NCBI RefSeq assembly: GCF_001949145.1
Contig: NW_019091386.1
Coordinates: forward strand, 863,135 to 927,134
Source: Acanthaster planci
Lineage: Eukaryota > Echinodermata > Asteroidea > Valvatida > Acanthasteridae
Length of the DNA stretch: 64,000 nucleotides
Direction of reading: 5' to 3'
A program made the translations under genes and the position numbers. The notes below the pieces were generated by a model, which had not been told where the DNA came from, did no database searches, and saw only the letters and a program-made list of their open reading frames with translations. Positions 45,305-57,159 of the stretch are shown piece after piece. Each line of letters starts with the position of its first letter. The stretch's first letter is position 1.

Positions 45305-48300
45305 ACCCCCCCTCCCAACGACGTGAGTCGGTCGGGACGTTTATAAATTTGTATAAAATTTCTATACTGAAAAAGTAATAATACTATTAAATAATTGAAT
45401 GCTATAGCAGAATAACGTAAGCTATTTTTGTAGATATTATTTTCTATGCTGTAGTCCTGAGACTGTTGTCTATTTTGGTCATGTTGGGTATAGCAGCCTT
45501 TTGCCCAGTTGGTTCTGTATGGAACCCAGACTTCTTGGAGCAAATCATCATGGGGTCAGTGTAGCAACTACAGCGTGATGCCACTCGTGAAGCCAGCCTT
45601 TTTTTTGTAGAAAGGTCACATGCAAATTGTCGAGGGGTTGCAGATGCCGCCTGTATGTTACCCCCAATATTGCTCTTGAAGAGGACAAGCAGACAGGAAC
45701 AGCACACTTTGCATTGCAAGTGCTGTTGGCTTGCTTCCTGATGTCTATTTTTGTGCGTATCTATAAATATTGCCTTCCATCTCTGAAAGCAAAGTTTTCC
45801 CATTCACTGAGGACTTTTTGAATGTAGTTGATGTCACGGTTTTTATATTTATGTTACATAATTTGGGGATTTTTTTTTTTCCTTTCGTGGGATTTTGATG
45901 AAAGTGTGTTCTAAAGAACAGTTGTTTGCATCTGTAAACCGTTAAGTGCCAGTATTGTATAATTTGCCTACCTTAATGAGTCCCGTCATATTTTCAGCTG
46001 CACCGCACTGAAATGAGAAGTTTGCCAGTTGATATTTCAAGAGGGCGCTGTGTAGCGGTCTCGTGTCATTGCCACCGGTCGGGAGGGATCTGAGCCTCCA
46101 TTTCAGCGAGGTGTTAAGTTTATAAGTGGGCCAGCGGGTATGTTTACTGGCTGCTTTATCGAGTGTAAGCTGAGGAGTGTGACGATAAATATTGATGCGA
46201 TACATTCATGTGGAGCGTGGCCCGGGGGCCGGGATTTAAAGGCCGAGTTGCGACCAGGAAGGATGCACATGTGGTTGGACAGGAAATGAAGGAGAGTACA
46301 GCTAGAGGAGTGTGATAGGTATAATCTCAACCCCCTCCCCCCCCGGGGATGTGAAATAACTGGCAGGTGTCTCTTTCTTACTTATTTTGGCTACAGCCCC
46401 CCCCCCCCACCCCGGGCCTCCTAGATTTTTCTCTGTGTGCTGGTGCTGCAGCTCTTGTCTGAGCATGATTTGATCTGGCCTAGCGGGACATTTTCACAGG
46501 TTCAAATCGATCTGTCTGTCTGGATACCGGGATTTAGCCCCGCGAGGAGGAGGCTCCTGTCATGGGGATCTCTTCGGGGAGCGATGTCATCGACTTGACT
46601 GAATTTCTCACTTCAGAGGTTTTTTTTTTTCCGTTGCAAATAGTTTGATGGTTCCGGCACCTAGTGAAAGAATTCTTTCCAACTGCCGTGTCGGGTGCAC
46701 GGGCGCGACGCAAGCAAAAGTCCCAATTCAGACATCCGTGCAGGGGACATGAAGATCTCGCGGACATACCCTGAGCGGCAAAGACCTCAATTTCGACACG
46801 TCGCACTCCACATTTTGTGTTGACCACCGCGGCACCAAGAACCCATTCATTTTAAGACAGCTGCATGCTGGTAACACGTTTGTGATCGTACATGTAGTCC
46901 CATCTCAGCAGATTGGTCGACCAGAAACCAGAGCCGGGCCCATGGGTTTTTTGTTGATCGGTCTACTGAAGATAAATCCCCAGCGCTGCTTGTAAAATAT
47001 ATGCATAAGCTGCCGCCTTATGCATGAGCTGCCGCCGTTTTAACACTCCAGCAAGTTCAGTGGCACTGTCAGTGCCCAGAGCAAAGAGCGGTCAATGTTA
47101 TCAGCAGTCTTGACAGTCACCCAAGTATTTCTTATCACCCAAGCCACTTCACACTGTAATTGTCTGTCTTAATCATCTCAACCCTCTTCCATCACCTGGC
47201 GTCTTGGTTCCTCCTTTTTTCCCTCCTTCCTACACTCTTCTGTCCTCGCCTGCGTGTCTCCAAGATCCCACAATCCAGAAGTCAAAAGACTTCGTCTGAC
47301 ACATGCTTGCCGGCTTTGCAGTCCCGAATTAATGAAGGCTCATCTTTCCGAGCCGCGAGGGCTAAATTCTACCCCCCCCCCCTTTGTGAAGCAGAAACCG
47401 TAATCCGTGCTGACAGTGACAGTGTGGACTGATGCATCAGAGCGGGTTCTGTGCCCGCCAGGAAATTTTGGCTCTTTCTAATGTGTGATCGCGCGGGCTG
47501 GAGGGGTGTTTGTTTAGCCCGTGTTGGTTTGTCTTCGTTTCAGACAAACTCACCCGCGGTCATTGTTAAAAGAAAAATCCTCTTAAAGACATAACTGGAA
47601 GTCGTTGGTCCTGGTTATTATCTGCCGGCCACAGGAAATCACGGGGAAAATGAAAAAAAAGGGAGCAGGTTCAAAGCATTGACAGTGAGGATGAGTCCGC
47701 CATGGAATTATTTCCAGTGACTTTTAAAGCTGAAATGGTCTTTGGCCAAGCACGAAATGGAAGACCCCTCGACAGAACCTTAACTTGAATTTTAGACGGA
47801 GCCCCTTTTAATCAGGGGACGAGCGAAAGCCATCTTTTGAAGCGACGTGAAAAAGCAATTTAGAAGTGGAAAGTCCTAGTTGTTTGACACCAGAGGCCGG
47901 GTGAAAATGCTGCTTGGGCATTTATAGCACAAAGCACGCTCACCCGCATGTCCTTTTTGCTGGTAATAAAGTTGCAGATATTGAGGTAATTCGTAAATGT
48001 ATCACACAGTCATGGGCACTCAAGTAGTTACAAGCAACGTGTGTGTATAGTGTGTTATTCTTGTATTGCTGAAATAATTGCATACTTAACGTGTCTTTGT
48101 TGTAATTTCTTTCGTACAAATTGATTTACCGGTAGGTTTGCTTATTACACGTACTTACACCTAGCGGAGACTTTTGTAGGAACTCCGAATTTTCAATGTG
48201 GTGTTGCAACGCGGTTGTCGAGACTTTGCACTGCAACGTAAATGGGGAGAAAATCTCTTACTGTTCTTCAGTATTAAAGCAATACGAATGCCGCTGGGGA

Positions 48301-49340
48301 GACGTGAAAGGTTGGTAGTGATTGGCTGGTGCGAGATAGAGGCGGCCGTTTTATTGGCTCTTGTATTTAACTCACGTGCCAGTCTTTACTGGTTGGCATG
48401 TTTTTTTTATTGCGCAACTGTCGGAGGATACACTATGTGCTTTCCTATGGGAAAGTAGTTTTATTGCTGGTCTTGACAGGAGACTACGTTTCACGCCTCT
48501 TGGAAGTTTCCCCTGTTAAAATTGTGGGACTCCCCCTTCAAAAAATCCTCCAGAGCAACGATTATAACCTTTATTCAAGGCCAGTGTTGTGTTTAAAAAA
48601 AACGCTACTGGTTTGAACACGGACAGTTTATATAAAACCGTGGTTGAAATGGCCGTGGATTTAATTGGTTCTCAAAAATGCTGCCATGAAACTCTTTATT
48701 TTGCCGCCTGGTTTAACTGAAAATGTTTTATTTTACTGTGGTACCCAGGCACCCATTTGCGTGATGGCGGTATGTCAGACAGGTCCTTAAAATGGCGGTA
48801 TTTTGGGTTCTTCATTGTATATAATAGCTGCAGACGACATTGTCAACAATTCTTGTTTAGAAGAAACGATAGTCGGAACAGGGTTGCATTTTACAGAGAT
48901 GGGTTGGATTAACGTAAGTTTCGCACATGCGTTTTAAATGTTCTTGGGACCTGAAAGGTTTCTGGAGTTAGTAACGCATCTTTCTCACTTCTCTGCCGGG
49001 ATTCGACTCAGAGTGGATTCGATGTCACATGGGTCCGATTGACCCAGTTTTAAATTGACTTGGAAAAGGTCGGTTTTTAAGTAGTATTTTTTAGACTTCA
49101 ATCGGATGACGACTATACAGATATGAAATATCTTGAGGAAGTAGTTTGCAAGACCGAGACGGGGAAATCATTTTTCATCCAAAATTAACAAGGTTATTGC
49201 GCTTTCAATTACAGTTTTCTCTAACAAGCATTTTCGCTGGGATCAAATTGTAAAGGCGTTGTTATTTTGCATAGTAATCTTGCGGTATGATGTTTAGGCA
49301 TCGGTGTCTTTGGGTTACCTGCCGCAATACTGAGACATGT
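45305..49340. other. slit 3' UTR and intergenic sequence
   Basis: No coding sequence is recognised. The 3' UTR start is AT-rich. Poly-C runs occur at 46333-46343, 46397-46408 and 47371-47380. Open frames are below about 100 codons with no recognisable content. Confidence 0.6.
45386..45391 (+). promoter_or_regulatory. possible slit polyadenylation signal ATTAAA
   Basis: ATTAAA lies about 80 nt after the stop, with a T-rich stretch about 40 nt further on. A canonical AATAAA occurs only much later (47965-47970). Slit 3' UTRs are often long, so either site, or neither, may be used. Sequence-only evidence. Confidence 0.25.
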
Positions 49341-49492
49341 CACAATAGTGCGCCTCCGCGAGTTTGCAACGCGTTGTCCAATCACAATGTGCGAAATCCG
49401 TTGATATCAATGCGCCTTTGGAAAGGATCACCAGATTTGGCGCAATTGCGATCGGCCAACGTGTTTTAAATTCTTGTAGGCACACTATTGTG
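49341..49492. mobile_element. 152-bp MITE-like element with ~46-bp inverted repeats
   Basis: The left end begins CACAATAGTGCGCCTCC and the right end closes with CACACTATTGTG. Bases 49341-49386 and 49447-49492 are imperfect inverted copies (roughly three quarters identical by eye). The centre has no ORF. A half copy, better matched to the left end, is at 55473-55549. I could not define a target-site duplication. Confidence 0.75.
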
Positions 49493-49920
49493 AATTGCCC
49501 TTATTTTGCCGATGACGTCCTAGCGTAATGTGCTGCAGTGGTCGTGCGTTCCCTGTGAAAATCATGCATCCATGCCAGCTTACCATTTAACCTGATTATG
49601 TATTGGTATGAATTGTTTGAGTTGTGTAAAGTTCCGGAATAATGTGTAACTCGATTTGGAAACTATTTATATCCGTTTGGGTATGATATTCTTTCTTTGT
49701 TAAAGCCGATTGTATATTACCAAACTTCATTAACTATATCGCTCTCGCTTTGTAATTAGAAAAATCCGCCTTTCCCGAACATGCAGTTATTCAATTTTGA
49801 GAAATGATAATTGTGGAACTGTAGACAATTATGTAGCCATCAAGGTCGTTCTTACGTAACTATTAAAACTCGATAGCTTAAGTGTCCCCTTGTAGCCTTG
49901 ATACGCGGTCGGTAGAGATT

Positions 49921-49972
49921 ATTGGACCAGTCCAATATCACCAGAGGGCCAATATTTGACCGGTCCAATATT
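49921..49972. repeat. pair of TTGGACC/GGTCCAA palindromic motifs
   Basis: ATTGGACCAGTCCAAT is a near-perfect palindrome. It is followed about 24 bases later by TTGACCGGTCCAATATT, sharing the GGTCCAATAT half-site. Could be a small inverted repeat or a bipartite site; function unknown. Confidence 0.5.
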
Positions 49973-50494
49973 TCGCTCGCGCTGCTGCAGTGGGCGAATG
50001 TAGTAAGAGTGACACACACTCGGCGTCATCCGTTTTTATGATGAAATTCTTTTAAGTTTTGATTGTATTCTATTATCAAAATGTATATATAAATGGTACT
50101 GGTCTTGTATAAATGCGGAGGTGATTGGCCTCGTTTGTTGCCAAGCACAAATTGGGCTGCACCGATAAATAAACGAAAGGGGTTAAAAAAAATTGCCACA
50201 GTGTCGATTTTTGGGCGGCTCTTAGTTTTCACACCTAGCTGCTTTTACCAAGCGCATCCTTGCGCAGCAGTCTTGTTTTGTGTGTTCTGCACGCCGCTCA
50301 CCGGTCGGTCATCTTGACTCGAAGCGAAGCGATCCCTGTAAAAAAAATGAAGTTTTTTGTATATGTGTTGGAACAAAGATGATGAATAAGGTGATATCAT
50401 AGATCATAAACCGTCCTTGCGGGTAAGTTCCAAATTAGGAATTAAAAGCCAATCACCTTTGTTTTTCAAATATGTTGGTTCTTTTTTTTCAAAG

Positions 50495-50522
50495 TGTGGC
50501 TGTGGCTGTGGCTGTGGCTGTG
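50495..50522 (+). repeat. (TGTGGC)n hexanucleotide repeat
   Basis: About four and a half copies of TGTGGC in intergenic DNA. Confidence 0.9.
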
Positions 50523-52215
50523 ATTGCAGCAGTTTTGTCTGGATCCTTCCCATCTCAGTAGTGTTCACTGGGTTAACAGCAGGATCCAAAATGACCGTCT
50601 CGAGAATGAAGACCGTTAAGCCATGGTCTGCTCTCTCCAGACTTCAGGGTCTATTTCTAGCCATTGATGATCCGTCTGCTGCGCCTCGTTTGGTTTGGTT
50701 CACCCGCCAGCTTACCCTCCAAAAAGGCGCAACTTCCTCAGCAGTTGTACACAGCCCTTAAAGGGCAGCTGCATTCAATCTGTTGTAATACAGACCTTCA
50801 AAATGCGCCTTAGTGTCTCAGTTAACTCTAGTCAATTCAGTCAACTTTTTGTTCCACTATTTTAAAGGGTGTTTTACTTCCTTTTTTTGTTTTTATGGTA
50901 ATGATATTCCATATTCATGACAAAACTGTGATATCATTCCAGGAAGGAGCCTCAATGTTACACTGGTTTGTATATAACATCCTGCATTTTTCTAGATTTC
51001 TGTGTCTTCCCTGGGTGACGGTTACAACAGCGCCCTCTGTTGTCCAGGATAGCATGGCTAATTTTTGGTAGCTTAAAAAAGTGCACTTTTCGTTGCATTT
51101 AACCAAATAGGAATATAAAAGAGTCTAAGAAATATTCATTGCAGCCACCAGTATGAAGACCTTTTTCATCGTTCTTGAGTCATGGATATTTGGGGCTTCA
51201 GTTTGGGGTCAAGAGCCTTGTGCTTTGTGAATCGTGGTCATGGACTGTGATTCACGTGTGTTAAGGATAGTGAACGGGAATTGCCCGAGTTGATAGGACC
51301 GGCTTTTTGAGATAAACTGTCACATGTACACTTAATGCCATCAAACATGGCGAGGCGAAGCGACTGTACTGCCACCGGAAAAATGCACAGGAGCCCGTGA
51401 AACCACGTGTCTCGACACTTTTCAAATCAAAGATGTCGTTTTTGTCCGAGCATTGTACCCGTCTTGTCCGTTAACTCGACTCCGAGTTGCTTTCAAGGAG
51501 CCCAGGAGATGGAATTGTTGGAGCACTTAAACTAGGTTCGTCGCGAGGGGGTCTGTGGTCATCTGGCAAAAGCACTAATAATTGTCACTTCTTCCCCAAG
51601 CAATCCCAGGACTCAATGTCGTTGAACACGTAACACCTTCCTATTTTTTTTTTCTGTCATGATTGTGTCCGTTACGACCGCGCGCGTCTCCGTAGCAGCC
51701 GGCGGTATAACAGCATAGCCAACATCGCATGATAGTAAATGTGCAGAAGCCGGAAGACGAGGAATGCTGCAAACCAAAAACTGCGTCGACGGACATAAAA
51801 GCAGCAGGCAGAGACATCATCACAACATCGCAGCAACAACTTCAAACGGCAACTGGCGGTTACAAGAACACCACAAAAAACAACATCGCGCGAAGTAAGA
51901 AATCAAAAATTAAAAAAAAAAAACCTTACACAAACATGTCCACAAAACCGATCATCGAAACAAGCCCTTTAGATGGAGGGGGGTCCTGGTACATTTAAGA
52001 CACCTCGCACAATCAACAGAACAGATCCGTAAGACGATTACCTTTCAGTTCCCTCCTGCGCCAGATCGAGCCATTGCCCTGGAATCACCTCCGCGTCTCG
52101 CTCCCCGGAGGACCCCGTGTGTCTTCGTCCTCTTCCTTCCCTTTCAGCGTTTCTGCGACGGGATCAATTCCGCAATCAAGAGCGTCTCAGTCGCAATCTT
52201 CAGGAAAGCAGCAGC

Positions 52216-52300
52216 ATGGACGGGAGTTGCCCGCAGGCGAAGCAAGCACTGTCCTCCAAGAGCCTGCCGCCCCTCGGCTGGGATGATGAGACGACGGCCT
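52216..52300 (+). CDS. possible first coding exon of an unidentified gene
   Basis: ATG at 52216 opens MDGSCPQAKQALSSKSLPPL then GWDDETTA, and the frame runs into a consensus donor GTAAGC at 52301 (phase 1). The segment is GC-rich, unlike its flanks, and preceded by GC-rich, possibly untranslated sequence from about 52040. The frame is also open upstream to an ATG at 52117. I recognise no family. It could be a 5' exon of the transporter gene, of another gene, or spurious. Confidence 0.35.
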
Positions 52301-54671
52301 GTAAGCACACACAAGCTAGACGTTAATAGACAAAAGGGGCCAAAAAAATTGCTTGGAGCTGTTGATTTAGTACGTTTGCTCTCCCTTTCTGGAGCAGTAT
52401 TGGTTTTGCATGTGGCACGGGGACCTCCTGTACAAAACACATTCTAAAGCCAAACAAAATCAACTTGATCGTTACTGCATCTCAGGCTGCAGCCTCGGTC
52501 TCGCTCAATGCGCTCTTCAATGTTTCTTTAAGTTTTTACATCGGTCATTTGAGAACATAAAGCCATGTGCTCGAATTCGGCCCAGTCGACGCGCTCTTGC
52601 GCCGACTGCCACTCGTCCCTCCGGCCGCGTGACACGGGCGCTGGAAAGATCTAGACGAGGGACATCATGGGAAAATGTGTTCAGCACATTTTTTTGTGGA
52701 GGAAGTCGTCACAGCCACGGCTGCACAAAACATGTAGTTATTTGCTGTTTTACTCATGTACCACTACTAGTCTTGTGTGCACGTGTCATGCGCCCGTGGA
52801 AGTGTTGACTGGAGTTATTGTTCAAAAATTTAAGTCATACACTTTGCCCTTGCGTAATTGACGTAACCTTAATCTATCCAAGAATCTTGCACTAATAGTT
52901 GGCCAATTTTTCTCAGAACAAAATAGTTGGCCAATTTTTCTCAGAACAATTTATCGCTGGTTCAAATAAATTACCCGTTCTATGTTGATAAGACTAGTTT
53001 ACAATTTTTATCCTTTTTATTTCTACCTTTAAAAAAGATCTTTCTTTCAAGGGAACGACCTTAAGTTTTTTAGGGATAATACCTCGCCTGCTTAAAATGC
53101 GATTTCCTTATTATAGATAAAGTGGATTTATATGCAAAGGACTACAGATGTCTGCCATGAACGATGAAATCTAATTTGGTCCTTTCCGTGTGCGCAGAAC
53201 ACAAAACAAATATCGCAAAGACAAGTACCTATGCTCTACAAAATGAAATTGAAAAGTCAAATGCTACTTTTAAGTTTTATTCCGGGATGATTTGCGCATA
53301 AACATATGTTTTCTTACCTACTTAACGAGGCATAATAATCACAGTTACCGGCCGATTTTTAATGACATCATTAAGCCAAAAAGCCAACAGTTATTTTGTC
53401 CAGGTGATACTCCATTCTTGTCATATGCATCCTCACCATCTGCGCAAATAAAATAGCATATATTTATTAACGTGTCCACCCACATCAACTGCACGTTATT
53501 ATCAGCACAAGTAAAGATCTACCCCTAAGTTACTCTTCCAATGCAGTCTGTATAACAACACACATGTTGTGGGACGAGTGGCGATCTGAACAATTTGTTT
53601 TTAACTTAACTGTCAGTTCGAAATTTTTGTCAGATCAGAAGGTAGGCCTAGTGAAATCTCAAGTCTGTCTGATGTGTAATCAGTAACAGTCACTTCGTGA
53701 GACCACCAAAGACGATTTTCTCCTTGCCGACAACTCGGAGCATGAAGTAATGCTGTCTGGAAGAACGTGGAGGATATCAACTTGCATTTAGGACGTTGTA
53801 GCGATACGGTGTGGGATAGATTTCACTATCGGTTGGATCAAGTGTAACAGTTTCGAAGAGACAATGGAATGAGTTGAAGAAAACATCTTGCGCGTCGATG
53901 AAACCCAATCGGGCCAGCAGTGCGCAAACGTCGATCCCAATTTAAACAGTTGGGAGTATTTCGTGGTCTGATGCCCGCGAGAGCGGCAAGGGCAGATCCA
54001 GAACTACTTTTTCGGGGGGGGTTCGAAATGTTATCATGTGAAGTTTTATGTAACCATACCCATCGTTGCCTCTCCCCCGGTCTGCCCTTGTAGCAGAGCG
54101 GTAACGTAATTGTCAGGCCTCAGAAATTGCCGCGCCAATGTTTGCATTTCGATTTGGGTGGCATTTTGACTCTGTCATTTTGAGTTTTCATGAGCATTTG
54201 CCACTTTACAGTAGGTCCAGATGGTCCAGGCTGACATTCATTTGGGTCGACACCGCTGGCATTTGACTGATCATAATAATGTCAACATTTCCAATTCTCC
54301 AACACTTCGGTCAGGCAAGGCCGACCGCGCCGCGCCCAGCGAATAAAGACAGTATACGAGTTCTGTTACATGAACAGCCAAAGTTATCAATATAGCACAC
54401 ATAAATAGCCTGGCGCTCACCGTAGCGGAACAAAACGAGTCGAGAAAAGCTACAATCATTTCGTGTAGTAGGTTGCTCGCGTGTAATAGTTTCGTGAACT
54501 CGAGATTCCGTGAGATAGGAAAGTCGCGTTGGAGAATTCATCGACTGAGTTTTTGCTTCGTTTTTTTCCGAGCTGGAAGTTCAAAGAAACTGCCGAGCGC
54601 CTTGTACACTACCCCAAGTCGTTACGTACACTCCCTCCCGGAGCGACGGGTTTCCAACTCGTTGGCTTGCG
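52301..54671. other. non-coding stretch upstream of the transporter exon
   Basis: No exon recognised. From about 54290 to 54800 the sequence becomes CpG-rich (GACCGCGCCGCGCCC near 54323-54337), which may mark the transporter promoter. No TATA box or other defined element could be supported. Confidence 0.45.
52894..52949 (+). repeat. 28-bp perfect tandem duplication
   Basis: Two adjacent copies of a unit beginning AATAGTTGGCCAATTTTTCT lie in non-coding DNA between the candidate exon and the transporter exon. Confidence 0.93.
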
Positions 54672-54873
54672 ATGGAAGAATCTACGCGCAGCTACAGAGA
54701 AGGAGGAGCAGGCTGGGTGGTGGTCTGCGCAGCCTTCCTGTCCCAGTTCATCCTCTACGGTAACCTGAAAGCCGGTGGAGTCCTCATCACCAAGAAGAGC
54801 GAGGACTTTGGGACGAGCCTGTGGACCATTGGGCTGATCGATGCGCTCAATAGCGCGATGCAGTGTGCTTTGT
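54672..54873 (+). CDS. monocarboxylate-transporter-like (SLC16/MFS) protein, first coding exon only
   Basis: ATG at 54672 opens 67 codons ending at a consensus donor GTAAGT (54874-54879, phase 1). A polar N-terminus leads to EGGAGWVVVCAAFLSQFILY. This fits the conserved MCT motif at the start of transmembrane segment 1 ([D/E]GG-x-GW-VV). A loop follows with GNLKAGGVLITK and FGTSLWTIG, and the start of TM2 (LIDALNSAMQCAL). SLC16 proteins are 12-TM transporters of monocarboxylates, thyroid hormone or related solutes; the substrate cannot be predicted from one exon. The CpG-rich surroundings fit a first exon. No later exon was found in the remaining 9 kb. The first motif position is Ala where most MCTs have Trp (GGWGW). 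Confidence 0.8.
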
Positions 54874-55472
54874 GTAAGTCTTTTCATCCGATAACGAGGA
54901 CATAACTGTCCGCTCAGGGAGCCAGCTGTATGGCCAAAATGTTGTCGAAGCGTCTATCTTTTATTTCGATAGTCCTTGAGGGAAGAACGCAATTGGCAAT
55001 CACAATTTCAAGTGTCATAAACACCGACATGTTTTAAGAAGAATCCTACCAGTTACAGAACAATTTGAACGAATAAAGTGAGCTTAACATACCGAAGGGA
55101 TTAAAACCCGCTGTTTCAAAGATGGCATTAATTTGTAGGGTGTATGACACTCAAAGACTGTGATTATCCAATGCGGATTTCTATCCAGTTCTGGCGTCCA
55201 AGTTGATCGGTCCGTCGCTCAGGCATAATCCGAGTGGAGTATGCCGCTTCTGTCACCTGTATTGGAAATGGAATTGTTCCCTCACATATTTGGTTTTACT
55301 TAGTGTTGCTCATGAGTTGATTGAACACAATGAAGATATACATATGGCCAGTTTTCGACAGCGAATCTCTTTAGAAGTTTGAGCCCCCGTAAAATCGATC
55401 TAAAGACATAGCGCATCACAGATGGCAGGTACAATACCGGACACGGTCCGTGCAAGCTGTCGACCCTTTTCA
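54874..55472. other. presumed first intron of the transporter gene
   Basis: Starts with the GTAAGT donor. No exon, RNA gene or repeat recognised before the half MITE at 55473. Confidence 0.5.
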
Positions 55473-55549
55473 AACGCGCATTTGGTCGACAGATTTCGCG
55501 CATCGTGATTGGCCAACGCGTTGCAAACTCTTGGAGGCGCACTATTGTG
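55473..55549. mobile_element. half copy of the 49341 MITE family
   Basis: AAACGCGCATTTGG and onward to GGCGCACTATTGTG aligns with the right half of the element at 49341-49492. The terminal 44 bases are closest to the inverse of that element's left end. The other half is missing. A degraded DIRS element begins about 110 bp downstream. Confidence 0.65.
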
Positions 55550-55660
55550 AATCGCCCGTATTCAACAGTCTGTGGCTATAAGTATAAGCCGGGCACTCGG
55601 CGCATGACGTCACCACGTAAAACGCACGCTGCACTGTCGAAAACCCATTTTTTCCCCATT

Positions 55661-55802
55661 CGTATACTTATTTCTGCCACCAAATACTTTTCGGACATTT
55701 CCCTCAACTCCCACTCAATCGTGCTTAAAGAACAAAAACGTGATCCCCTCCGGTCCCCTGAGCACTCACTCCGCGCATGTGAACCACTGTTTCTTTAAGC
55801 AC
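55661..55802 (+). repeat. left inverted terminal repeat of the DIRS element
   Basis: CGTATACTTATTTCTGCCAC through CTCAACTCCCACTCAATCGTGCTTAAAGA to CTTTAAGCAC is the near reverse complement of 58793-58965. Conserved blocks include ATCGTGCTTAAAGA, CCTCCGGTCC and GCACTCACTCC. Homology may extend a little further left, to about 55638. Confidence 0.88.
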
Positions 55803-56055
55803 TTCCCACTAGTCGTGTTTTTTTATTGTGTCCTCGTAAAAAAAAATACGAAGTTGTTAGATTTTGTGGATAGAGGTGTCCGTCAGTTTGGTGTAAGTAC
55901 AGCTTATAGGGTCTATATCTTAAATATCTTTTACACATCCACGAGTTGCTCTGCCGTTGTAGGCGACAGTTTAGTACCAATAGCTTTGTGAGTTATTCCG
56001 CCTATCGATCTCTCGTGGAGAGTTATCATGGCGGCGGCCGAGTCTAGCGAGCGCA

Positions 56056-56615
56056 CCCATGTGGCATGTGTGGCCGACACCCGCTGCAGTTTGCGTGACG
56101 AAACCATGTTCTAGCAGGTCTTGCCACAGAGTTCTGGGGGTCATCACCCCCATGCATTGTGCTTTAAGTGTCGTTACGGATCTAGCTAGCATAGCTGCGA
56201 TTTATGCCAGAAAATGGGCAGTATCCCCTTATACCAGGCATCCACTTTGGCTCGTTACAAAATCATAGAGGAAGGTTATAGAAAGTGCATGATGCTCTAC
56301 CCCTTGTTGGCTCATGAGCTCGGACGAGTGGTTCCTGGGTTCAGCATCGACGCTCCCAAACTCCTTGATAAGTCGTTGAATATGGCAGATCGCCGCTTTA
56401 TGAGCATTGAGAAGGAGGCCAACATTGGTATGGCTTGTGCGGTGTCACAGTCTCGGCTTTTTGAAGCGGCTTCTAAACAAATCTCAAAGTTGAAGGAGTT
56501 CCTTCAGAACACTCTTGATCAACAGAGTTTGAATGATCTGAAGGACCTGGTCACGGTTGATTTTGGGTCTGTATATATCTCGGTCTTTGAGTACGGCACA
56601 GGAGGCCACCCTTGA
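56056..56615 (+). pseudogene. gag-like ORF of the DIRS element, interrupted
   Basis: One frame from about 56056 to the stop at 56615 has two internal TAG stops before 56190. It first encodes a cysteine/histidine cluster (HHPHALCFKCR then HSCDLCQK, resembling the Cys-His region in DIRS gag). A 134-codon stretch from ATG 56214 follows, rich in Leu, Lys and Glu (YKIIEEGYRKCMMLYPLL near its start). The family assignment rests on position within the element and this Cys-His region. Confidence 0.6.
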
Positions 56616-57159
56616 CATGCTGGACCTTCAAGTGAGGGAAGCTGCCTATGCTAAATTAGCCAGGCGCTACATGTGACTGCAGCAAACCCGCTGAGCTGAC
56701 AATAATAATTCAAAGCTCAAGAAAAATCTGATTACCGGGGATGGCAGCCTGTATGGGGGCCAAGCAACTTGAAGGAGGTTTAGAAGCGTTCAAACTGGTG
56801 GATAGCCAACTCGATGGGACTGACGGTCTTCGTCGTGTTCTCCTTCAGACTACTGCATGGTTTCCGTCCAGCCGGGGCATTCAAGCCCAAGTCCTCCAAT
56901 GACCTCTGTCGCAAATCCTTCTACATGTATTCCACCCAGAGGGATGGGTCGTTCTATGGTCCTCAAGCGGGGCCGTCGAAGAAGCCTAGGCTTAGTGGTG
57001 CAAATTCTCGTTGCTCAAAAACCAGCTTTCAAAAGGGTCGTCAAGAAAGAGCTTGCGTCGACATACCGATAACAAAGGTTTCTCGTCCTCCAAATCACAA
57101 TAGGATGAGGCGGGCCCTTCCACTTCTTTCAGTCAATCCAGTGGGGGTCGAATTTTATC
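56616..57159 (+). pseudogene. linker region of the DIRS element between gag and reverse transcriptase
   Basis: Frame-shifted coding remnants, including a basic stretch (SKKPRLSGANSRCSKTSFQK) in the 56814-57185 frame. The basic, Ser-rich composition suits a gag C-terminus, but I recognise no domain. Confidence 0.45.

Noticed and set aside
44995-45543. 182-codon minus-strand ORF
   Set aside because: Antisense shadow of the GC-rich cystine-knot exon.
51729-51998. 89-codon Lys/Thr-rich ORF before the candidate first exon
   Set aside because: Low-complexity, A-rich translation with a poly-A run; more likely untranslated or random.
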